From positions 1 to 5,901 of the forward strand of contig JACQTG010000269.1 in NCBI GenBank assembly GCA_016210895.1: a stretch of DNA of 5,901 nt. Reading direction: 5' to 3'. The position numbers and the translations under genes are program-made. Below the pieces are notes generated by a model that was given only the letters and a program-made list of their open reading frames with translations, had not been told where the DNA came from and searched no databases. The DNA is from Acidobacteriota bacterium. Its GTDB lineage: Bacteria > Acidobacteriota > Terriglobia > Acidoferrales > 2-02-FULL-67-57. Shown here piece by piece: positions 1 through 5,901 of this stretch (position 1 is its first letter; each line of letters begins with the position of its first letter).

Positions 1-1
1 C

Positions 2-1327
2 CTGCGAACGGTGATGGTCCATCACCAGAAGTACTTCTACCTCCGCGACGCGGCAGGCAGGTTGGCCCCGCACTTCCTCGCCGTCATCGACCGCGACCGC
101 GACTCGCACGGCCTGATTCGCCGTGGCCATGAGCGCGTCCTGCGCGCGCGCTTCCGCGACGCGCAATTCTTCTGGGACGCCGAGCGAGAAACTCCCCTCG
201 AGTCCCGCCTGCCGCAGCTCGCCAGCATTACCTTCGCCCAAGGACTCGGCAGCTACGCGGAAAAAAGCAAGCGCTTGGCCACAATCTCCAACTGGCTCGC
301 GTCTAGCATCACCGCTGCTGGTCGGCATGCCGACACCACCAGCCTCATCCGCGCCGCACGTCTCTCGAAATACGACTTGACAGCGCAGCTTGTGGGCGAA
401 TTTCCCGAACTACAGGGAATCGTCGGTGGCCTCTACGCACGCGAACAGGGTGAGCCGGAGAAAGTATGGCGCGCCATCTACGAGCACTACCGGCCGCAGC
501 GCGCGGGCGACAGCTCGCCGACAACGCTGGAAGGGGCGTTGCTCGCGCTGGCGGATAAAACGGACACGCTGGTCGCCTGCCTGGCTGTCGGCCTCGAGCC
601 CTCCGGCTCAAGCGACCCGTTCGGGTTGAGGCGGGCAGCGCAAGGCGTGGTCAAGGTTATTCTCGACCACCAGCTCCGGGTTCAACTCGAGGAGTTAATC
701 GAAGAGGTGCTTGCTGCACTTAGCGAGCAGCGCGTCCAACTCACGCGGCCGCGGGACGCGCTCTCGACGCTGGCGAGGGACTTTCTGCTCGAGCGGGCGC
801 GAAACGTCCTTGCCAACTTTGCCTATGACGAGCTGAACGCCGTGCTGGCCGCCGGCAGCTCTGATCTGGTCGATGTTCACGAGCGCCTGAAGGCGTTACG
901 CCACGTCCGTCCTAGCCCGCACTTTGAGCCGCTGTCCGTGGCCTTCAAACGAATACGGAATATCCTCGAGCAGGCCGGAGATCAACAAGGCCGCACGCGG
1001 CGCCCCGTCGATCCGGGGCGGCTTGAGCCTGGCGCCGAACGCGATCTGTTCGATACCTTCGAACGCCTGCGGCCCCAAGTGGCCGAACTCTGCCACCGGC
1101 AGGACTACGCCCAAGCACTCCGCCTCATCGCCTCACTCCGCCCGCACGTTGACCGTTTCTTCGACCGCGTGCTGGTGATGACGGACGACCCAGTCGTGCG
1201 CGAAAACCGCCTTACCTTGCTGGCTCACCTCCTCAGCGAGTTTTCCTCCATCGCTGACTTCGCCGAACTCGTCCCTACTTCCGCGACCCAAAAAATAGAA
1301 CCAACCAAGGAAGGTCACCATGCCTAA
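2..1327 (+). CDS. glyS: Glycyl-tRNA synthetase beta subunit, C-terminal part (5' end outside window)
   Basis: This is the beta subunit of the bacterial alpha2-beta2 glycyl-tRNA synthetase, which attaches glycine to tRNA-Gly with ATP in the cytoplasm. The frame is open through the left edge: the codons before the first GTG (position 11) read L-R-T and continue the family motif ending in HQKYF. The 441 visible residues are therefore the C-terminal two thirds of a protein usually near 690 residues, and the true start is upstream. Family landmarks in order (visible numbering) are HQKYF (8-12), a GHERVLRARFRDAQFF block from about 42 (usually GNERVL), the LVGEFPELQGI and LADKTDTL segments of the HD-like core, DPFGLRRAA, a C-terminal DALR-type tRNA-binding region, and FFDRVLVM (386-393) before the end. 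The C-terminus runs about 18 residues past the usual end and overlaps ppdK by 8 nt. The catalytic alpha subunit gene glyQ is expected upstream but is not visible. Identity is secure from extended similarity to the remembered E. coli protein. Confidence 0.96.
   Translation: MRTVMVHHQKYFYLRDAAGRLAPHFLAVIDRDRDSHGLIRRGHERVLRARFRDAQFFWDAERETPLESRLPQLASITFAQGLGSYAEKSKRLATISNWLASSITAAGRHADTTSLIRAARLSKYDLTAQLVGEFPELQGIVGGLYAREQGEPEKVWRAIYEHYRPQRAGDSSPTTLEGALLALADKTDTLVACLAVGLEPSGSSDPFGLRRAAQGVVKVILDHQLRVQLEELIEEVLAALSEQRVQLTRPRDALSTLARDFLLERARNVLANFAYDELNAVLAAGSSDLVDVHERLKALRHVRPSPHFEPLSVAFKRIRNILEQAGDQQGRTRRPVDPGRLEPGAERDLFDTFERLRPQVAELCHRQDYAQALRLIASLRPHVDRFFDRVLVMTDDPVVRENRLTLLAHLLSEFSSIADFAELVPTSATQKIEPTKEGHHA
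1307..1315 (+). promoter_or_regulatory. Ribosome binding site of ppdK, inside the end of glyS
   Basis: The purine run AAGGAAGGT lies five bases before the ATG at 1320 and is close to the AAGGAGGT consensus. It supports 1320 as the ppdK start. It sits within the last codons of glyS, in a locally A-rich stretch (about 1287-1314) that contrasts with the GC-rich surroundings. Such a stretch would be expected to leave the start site little structured. Ribosomes ending on glyS at 1327 would finish immediately beside this site, which favours coupled re-initiation; that last point is inference. Confidence 0.8.
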
Positions 1328-4040
1328 GACGGTTTACTTCTTCGGTAGCGGCCAAGCCGACGGAAGCGCCGCGCTGAAGGACTTGCTCGGCGGCAAGGGC
1401 GCTGGCCTCGCCGACATGACCAACGCTGGATTGCCTGTGCCGCCAGGCTTCACTATTGCCACGTCGGCGTGCCGACAATTTTTCGCCGCCGAGAACAAGC
1501 TGGCCGCCGACGTCGAGGAAGAGATCGCGGCGGCAGTGGCTCGGCTTGAACAATTAACCGGACGGAAGCTGGGCAACCCAGAAAATCCCTTACTCGTCTC
1601 CGTGCGCTCCGGAGCCAAGTTCTCCATGCCGGGCATGATGGATACCATACTCAACCTGGGATTGAACGACCGGACGGTCGGCGCGCTCGCGCGTCGCGCC
1701 AACGCACGGTTCGCCTGGGACTGCTATCGGCGCTTCATCCAGATGTTCGGCAACGTCGTCCTCGGCATTGGCAAGGATAAGTTTGACACCATCTTCGAGG
1801 CAGCCAAGAAAAAGCGCAAAGTCCATTTCGACACGGAACTCGACGCGCGCGCGCTCGAAGAGGTGGTCAAGCGTTACCAAGACCTGGTCAAGCGCGAGAC
1901 CGGAAAGCCTTTTCCGCAGGACCCGCGCGAGCAGTTGCGTATGGCCCGCGACGCCGTCTTCAAGTCCTGGTACAACCCGCGCGCCCGCACCTACCGCGCG
2001 ATGTACAACATCTCGGAGGACCTGGGCACAGCAGTCAATGTGCAGACGATGGTCTTCGGCAACTTGGGTGAGCGCTCGGGAACCGGAGTGGCTTTCACCC
2101 GCAACCCGGCTACGGGAGAGAAAAAATTCTATGGCGAGTTCTTGATGAATGCCCAGGGGGAGGACGTGGTGGCCGGCATTCGCACCCCGGTCTCCATCTC
2201 TGGACTCGGTCAGATCCTGCCGGAAGTTTATGAGCAGCTCCAAACCATCGCCCAGCGGCTCGAGCGCCACTACCGCGATATGCAGGACTTTGAGTTCACC
2301 ATCCAGGATGGCAAGCTCTACATGCTCCAGACCCGCAACGGCAAACGCACCGGCTTGGCCGCGCTTCGAATCGCCGTGCACATGGTAGACGAGGGTTTGA
2401 TCTCGGCCGACGAGGCCTTGCTGCGGGTTGAACCGGAGCAACTCGATCAACTCCTCCACCCTGTGTTCGAGCGCAAGGCTCGAGAGAAGTTCAAGGCTGC
2501 CGCCAAAGGCCTGGGCGCGGGTCCAGGCGCAGCCAGCGGTGTCATCGTGTTCACGGCCGATGAGGCCGTAGTCGAAGCACGCCAAGGAAAACCTGTGGTC
2601 CTCGTCCGCCCGGAAACCTCGCCCGAAGACGTGCACGGGATGGCGGCCGCGCGCGGCATCCTGACCGCTACCGGCGGCATGACCTCGCACGCCGCCGTGG
2701 TGAGCCGCGGCATGGGCAAGCCGTGCGTTGTGGGGTGCAAGGAACTCTTGATTGACCTCAAGGGCCGCACCGTGAGCGTCGATGGAAAACGCTTCCGTGC
2801 CGGACAGCCGGTCTCGATCGACGGAACGACGGGCGAGGTCATCTTTGCTTCTTTGCCTACGGTGGAGTCAGAGCTGATCCGCGTCGCGGAAGGAAGCCTG
2901 CGCCCGGAAGAGAGCGAAGTCTATGAGTACTTCAAGCGCTTCATGTCGTGGGCGGACGCGAACCGCCGTCTGGGAATCCGCACCAACGCTGACCTTCCCG
3001 AAGATGCGCGCCTAGCCCGTGGGCTGGGGGCTGAGGGCATCGGCTTGTGTCGCACCGAGCATATGTTCTTCGCCAAGGAGCGCCTGCCTCACATGCAAAC
3101 AATGATTCTCGCCAGCGCGGAAAAAGAGCGGCGCCAGGCCTTGGCCAAGCTGCTGCCCATGCAGCGAAACGACTTCAAGGGACTATTCCGCGCCATGGCG
3201 GGCTTGCCTGTAACCATTCGGCTGCTCGACCCGCCTTTGCATGAATTTCTGCCGAAGCGAGAAGAGTTGCGGCTGCAGCTTGATTCTCATAAACGTAAGA
3301 AAACAAAGAGCTTAGCGAAGACAAAGCGCCTGCTCGAACGAGTCGAGCAGCTACACGAACTGAACCCGATGTTGGGCCATCGCGGCTGCCGGCTGGGCAT
3401 CACGCACCCGGAAGTGTCCGAGATGCAAGCACGAGCGATCTTCGAGGCGGCCTGCGAGGTGGCGGCGGAAGGAATCGAAGTGTTCCCGGAGGTGATGGTC
3501 CCGCTGGTGGGCGAAGTGCGCGAGCTGGAGCTTCAGCGAATGATCATCGACCGCGCGGCCGAGGAGGTCTTCCGCCGCAAAGGACGAACGGTGCGCTACC
3601 TGGTCGGCACGATGATTGAACTGCCACGCGCAGCGTTGACCGCCGACGAAATCGCCCGCCAGGCCGACTTCTTCTCCTTCGGCACCAATGACCTCACCCA
3701 AACCACCTACGGCTTTTCGCGCGACGACACGGCAGCCTTGATCCAGCGCTACCAGGAGCTGGGAATCTTCAAGGCCGATCCGTTTCAGGTGCTGGATCGT
3801 CGCGGCGTGGGCGAGCTCGTGCGTGTCGGCACCGAGCGTGGCCGCAAGGTCAAGCCGAATCTCAAGGTCGGCATCTGCGGTGAGCACGGCGGCGATCCCG
3901 CCTCGGTCGAGTTCTGCCATTCCGTGGGATTGGACTACGTCAGTTGCTCTCCCTTCCGCGTACCCATTGCGCGGCTGGCCGCGGCCCAAGCAACTGTGAA
4001 GGAGAAGCTCGCCCCTGAGGCGGCTTCGGTTACCGCTTGA
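1320..4040 (+). CDS. ppdK: Pyruvate, phosphate dikinase
   Basis: PPDK catalyses the reversible reaction ATP + Pi + pyruvate = AMP + PPi + phosphoenolpyruvate, linking pyruvate and PEP in glycolysis or gluconeogenesis in the cytoplasm. The 906-residue protein is complete, slightly longer than the usual 870-890. The N-terminal ATP-grasp domain (about 1-340) has GGKGAGL with Lys26, SVRSGA with Arg96, Glu325 and Gln337. The swivelling phosphohistidine domain (about 400-520) has GGMTSHAAVVSRGMG with phosphocarrier His457. Thr455, two residues before it, is the position a PDRP-type bifunctional kinase/phosphorylase targets in PPDKs. The C-terminal PEP/pyruvate TIM barrel (about 545-895) has RTEHMFF with Arg578, Arg634, Glu767, Asn790-Asp791 and GICGEHGG with Cys853. 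These match the Clostridium symbiosum residues as I remember them (H455, R561, R617, E745, N768, C831) with consistent offsets, so the enzyme looks intact. It is PPDK rather than PEP synthase by length and motifs. The ATG at 1320 has a strong SD and overlaps glyS by 8 nt, so it is probably cotranscribed with glyS. A Lys-rich insert lies at residues 657-670. Confidence 0.98.
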   Translation: MPKTVYFFGSGQADGSAALKDLLGGKGAGLADMTNAGLPVPPGFTIATSACRQFFAAENKLAADVEEEIAAAVARLEQLTGRKLGNPENPLLVSVRSGAKFSMPGMMDTILNLGLNDRTVGALARRANARFAWDCYRRFIQMFGNVVLGIGKDKFDTIFEAAKKKRKVHFDTELDARALEEVVKRYQDLVKRETGKPFPQDPREQLRMARDAVFKSWYNPRARTYRAMYNISEDLGTAVNVQTMVFGNLGERSGTGVAFTRNPATGEKKFYGEFLMNAQGEDVVAGIRTPVSISGLGQILPEVYEQLQTIAQRLERHYRDMQDFEFTIQDGKLYMLQTRNGKRTGLAALRIAVHMVDEGLISADEALLRVEPEQLDQLLHPVFERKAREKFKAAAKGLGAGPGAASGVIVFTADEAVVEARQGKPVVLVRPETSPEDVHGMAAARGILTATGGMTSHAAVVSRGMGKPCVVGCKELLIDLKGRTVSVDGKRFRAGQPVSIDGTTGEVIFASLPTVESELIRVAEGSLRPEESEVYEYFKRFMSWADANRRLGIRTNADLPEDARLARGLGAEGIGLCRTEHMFFAKERLPHMQTMILASAEKERRQALAKLLPMQRNDFKGLFRAMAGLPVTIRLLDPPLHEFLPKREELRLQLDSHKRKKTKSLAKTKRLLERVEQLHELNPMLGHRGCRLGITHPEVSEMQARAIFEAACEVAAEGIEVFPEVMVPLVGEVRELELQRMIIDRAAEEVFRRKGRTVRYLVGTMIELPRAALTADEIARQADFFSFGTNDLTQTTYGFSRDDTAALIQRYQELGIFKADPFQVLDRRGVGELVRVGTERGRKVKPNLKVGICGEHGGDPASVEFCHSVGLDYVSCSPFRVPIARLAAAQATVKEKLAPEAASVTA

Positions 4041-4060
4041 CGCGGGGGAGTTGAATCCGA

Positions 4061-5901
4061 CTACGTACGAATGTGAAGGAGCCAGTAGGCTCCCGTGAAG
4101 GCAAACAGCAGGTCGGCGCCCCAACCCGCCAGCAGGGGAGGGAGCAACTGGATGTTGCCGAAGGCTTCGAACACTGCGCTCACCACCCAGTAGGCAAGCC
4201 CCAGCGCCACCCCAAAGGCGATTCCCCCCAGAGCGCCCCGGCGGCCCACGCGTAGACCGAAGGGAAAGCCCAGCAACATCATCAAGGAGCAGGTCAGGGG
4301 AAAAGTGAATTTCCGGTGCCACTGCACCTGGAGACGCTCGACCTCGAAGCCCGCTTGGCGCAACTCGGCGATGTAGCGTCCCAGGTCGCGGAAATTCATC
4401 TGCGAGGTTTCCAGTACCTCCTTCTTGAAGTGGTCGGGGCGCTCGGTCAGTTCCGGGAACGTGGCCACGGTGAAGGCCTCGAACCAGGTCGAGCGATCGC
4501 CGTCGAAGCGGCGCTGCCAGCCGTTTTCGAACACCCAGGTTTCGAGGCTCGCTTCCCAGTGCGCGCGCCGGGCGTAAAGGCGGCGGCTGAGACTGTAGCC
4601 GTCTGCAACCAACTCGAACACCGACAGTTCCGCAAACACATTCTGGGCGCTGTCAAAGAAGCGATAGTTGAAGACCCGATTCGCCTGGCCCAGAATCCAC
4701 TTCCGCTGCGGCTGATAGACGGTCTGCGGCGGCCGACCCTTGATCTGGTTGCGCAGCCCTTCCTGCCGCTGGTTCGCATACGGAAGATAGTAGAAGTCCA
4801 GCAGAAACACGCCCACAGAAAAGGTCAGGCCCAAGAGCAACACCGGCAGGGCCAGGCGATACAGGCTGATCCCAGCCCCCTTGACGGCCACCAATTCGTT
4901 CCGCTTGCTCAGCAGCCCGAGCTCGACCAGCACTGCCAGCAGCGCCGCCAGCGGCACCATCCAATACACGGCCTGCGGCAGCAGATACCAGAGGTATTCG
5001 GCCACCACCCGCCAGCCCACTTGCTGCTCGGCGATGTCGTCAACCAAGTCGAGGAGATTGAATAGCTCAAACAGCACGACAAAGGTGGCCAGGAGCAGCG
5101 CGAAGTAAAACAAGATGCCGCGCAGGAGGTAGAGGTCGAGCAGGCGAGGAAAGCCCGAGCGCTCGCGCACCGCCGCGCCGGGATTGTTCGGAACCTCCGC
5201 TCGGGCCACCGCACGCAACCGCCGGCGCGCAGGAGCCAGATCTCGCAGCCCGTGCCACCACGAGCTTCCCTTGGGCGGCCGGCGCGTGCGGAGAAGTAAA
5301 ATCCCACCCACGAGGCCAAAGCCCAGGTTGGCGGCCCAAACACCCAGCCCAGGGTTTAGCAACCCCTCCCGTGCCAGTCGATCGGTGAAGACGAACAACG
5401 TGTAGTAGCCCAGGAGAAGGAGAAACGCCAGCACCACCCCGGCGGCTCGCCCGCCGCGATCCCCCGCCAGGGCCAGGGGGACCGCCAGCAAGCCGAAGAC
5501 CAGGCAGGCGGCCGGCAAGGCAAAGCGCCGGTGAAAATCGATGCGAAACCTGCGCCAGTGCTCGTTCGTTTGACCCTCCGCCCAGAGTTCGCCGAGCGAG
5601 CGCTCAGCGTTGCGGCGCAACTCAACTGGTGTCATGCGGCTCTCGGGCAGAGCCAGCGAGAGGTCGCTCTCGGTAAAGGTGGAGACCGAGTAGCGCTCGG
5701 GTTGTCCGGCACGATGCTCGTGCACGCTGCCGCGGCGCAAATGCAGCTGCAGGCGGCGGGCCGCTTCGTTGACAACAATTCCACTTTCGGCTAACGTCAG
5801 CCTGGCGGCGCCTGGGCGAGCTGTATCCGCAAGCAGCACGCCTCTCCAGCGCGCGCCGCCGCTCTCAACGTCCTGGACATAGAGAACGAGATTAGGGAAC
5901 C
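4061..5901 (-). CDS. Fused LptF-LptG permease of the LPS export ABC transporter (N-terminal part outside window)
   Basis: LptF and LptG form the inner-membrane heterodimer that, with the ATPase LptB, extracts lipopolysaccharide and passes it to the periplasmic Lpt bridge. Here both lie in one frame. The frame is open through the right edge; codons upstream of the GTG at 5839 read LYVQDVESGGARWRGVLLAD, typical LptF periplasmic sequence, so 5839 is not the start. The 612 visible residues give, in order (transmembrane positions judged by eye): the rest of the LptF beta-rich domain; three LptF helices (about 5525-5285), opened by FRIDFHRRFALPAACLVFGL; a basic linker (about 5144-5290); and an LptG half starting LLDLYLLRGILFYF, with three helices, the cytoplasmic coupling motif SKRNELVAVKGAGIS (4865-4909) that would contact LptB, a periplasmic domain (about 4325-4786) and three final helices, ending at TAG (4061-4063). 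Six helices per half put the junction in the cytoplasm, as fusion requires. No in-frame stop or SD-preceded start separates the halves. It is convergent with ppdK, 20 nt away. The LptF and LptG family calls are strong; that one chain supplies both subunits is inference. Confidence 0.92.
   Translation of the reverse strand, partial: FPNLVLYVQDVESGGARWRGVLLADTARPGAARLTLAESGIVVNEAARRLQLHLRRGSVHEHRAGQPERYSVSTFTESDLSLALPESRMTPVELRRNAERSLGELWAEGQTNEHWRRFRIDFHRRFALPAACLVFGLLAVPLALAGDRGGRAAGVVLAFLLLLGYYTLFVFTDRLAREGLLNPGLGVWAANLGFGLVGGILLLRTRRPPKGSSWWHGLRDLAPARRRLRAVARAEVPNNPGAAVRERSGFPRLLDLYLLRGILFYFALLLATFVVLFELFNLLDLVDDIAEQQVGWRVVAEYLWYLLPQAVYWMVPLAALLAVLVELGLLSKRNELVAVKGAGISLYRLALPVLLLGLTFSVGVFLLDFYYLPYANQRQEGLRNQIKGRPPQTVYQPQRKWILGQANRVFNYRFFDSAQNVFAELSVFELVADGYSLSRRLYARRAHWEASLETWVFENGWQRRFDGDRSTWFEAFTVATFPELTERPDHFKKEVLETSQMNFRDLGRYIAELRQAGFEVERLQVQWHRKFTFPLTCSLMMLLGFPFGLRVGRRGALGGIAFGVALGLAYWVVSAVFEAFGNIQLLPPLLAGWGADLLFAFTGAYWLLHIRT
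4078..4093. other. Small perfect hairpin at the ppdK / lptF-lptG convergent junction
   Basis: GGAGCC and GGCTCC form a perfect 6-bp inverted repeat around the 4-nt loop AGTA. It begins 37 bases after the ppdK stop codon and lies inside the last codons of the opposite gene. In RNA it would fold on either strand, so it could contribute to stopping ppdK transcripts or shield their 3' end. No T-run follows on the + strand, and none follows the copy on the - strand, so it is not a canonical intrinsic terminator. It may simply be coding sequence. Confidence 0.25.

Noticed and set aside
11..13. GTG as the start of glyS
   Set aside because: The frame is open to the left edge, the preceding codons continue a conserved GlyS motif, and a start here would remove the N-terminal third of the family.
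314..343. Perfect 14-bp palindrome GTCGGCATGCCGAC (321-334) with imperfect flanking arms inside glyS
   Set aside because: It lies in GlyS coding sequence, the extended stem has a mismatch and a bulge, and no second copy was noticed. It is likely a coincidence of GC-rich codons.
1590..2690. Long antisense open frame (366 codons) within ppdK
   Set aside because: It is a shadow of GC-rich coding sequence. The translation shows no recognisable family or membrane pattern, and the opposite strand encodes a fully conserved PPDK over the same span.
4018..4038. Imperfect stem AGGCGG / CCGCTT at the end of ppdK as a terminator
   Set aside because: It has only six pairs including one G-U wobble, a 9-nt loop, and no T-run after it on either strand.
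3351..4322. Antisense open frame (323 codons) spanning the ppdK 3' end and the lptF-lptG 3' end
   Set aside because: It overlaps two well-supported genes in other frames, its product has low-complexity GC-driven composition, and no SD or family motif is visible.
4316..5065. Plus-strand open frame (249 codons) opposite the LptG half
   Set aside because: The product is rich in Gln, His and Leu, as expected for the reverse of a hydrophobic membrane protein. The minus-strand LptG assignment explains the DNA.
5837..5839. GTG as the start of the minus-strand permease
   Set aside because: The frame stays open to the window edge and the upstream codons encode typical LptF periplasmic sequence, so the gene continues beyond 5901.

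Overview
The window is a GC-rich, densely packed piece of a bacterial chromosome holding three long protein-coding genes and almost no non-coding DNA. It contains the 3' part of glyS (glycyl-tRNA synthetase beta subunit, + strand, entering from the left edge), a complete ppdK (pyruvate, phosphate dikinase, + strand), and the 3' part of a fused lptF-lptG gene (lipopolysaccharide-export permease, - strand, leaving at the right edge). The LPS-export permease implies a diderm (Gram-negative type) envelope. The GC-rich, RNA-gene-free, tightly spaced layout, the glyS-ppdK pair and an LptF-LptG fusion would suit an Acidobacteriota member. That assignment is an inference from remembered family patterns and cannot be proved from the window.

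Layout. Positions 2-1327 encode the last 441 residues of GlyS. Positions 1320-4040 encode a 906-residue PPDK whose ATG lies inside the last codons of glyS (8-nt overlap), with its Shine-Dalgarno sequence (1307-1315) inside the glyS reading frame. glyS and ppdK are therefore almost certainly co-transcribed and probably translationally coupled. After a 20-nt gap (4041-4060) the convergent lptF-lptG gene runs from its unseen start beyond 5901 down to its stop at 4061-4063. It shows part of the LptF periplasmic domain, LptF transmembrane segments 4-6, a basic cytoplasmic linker, and a whole LptG-like half.

Function. GlyS charges tRNA-Gly together with GlyQ (expected just upstream) and releases AMP and PPi. 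PPDK interconverts ATP + Pi + pyruvate with AMP + PPi + PEP, so the by-products of aminoacylation are PPDK substrates in the ATP-forming direction; this is a plausible but unproven metabolic reason for the pairing. The permease gene is on the other strand and is functionally separate.

I saw no tRNA, rRNA, CRISPR array, insertion sequence, attachment site or defence-type cassette. All three genes belong to known families and I do not see a previously undescribed system. The points most worth a second look are the LptF-LptG fusion, the glyS/ppdK overlap, and the very tight convergent junction with a small hairpin.
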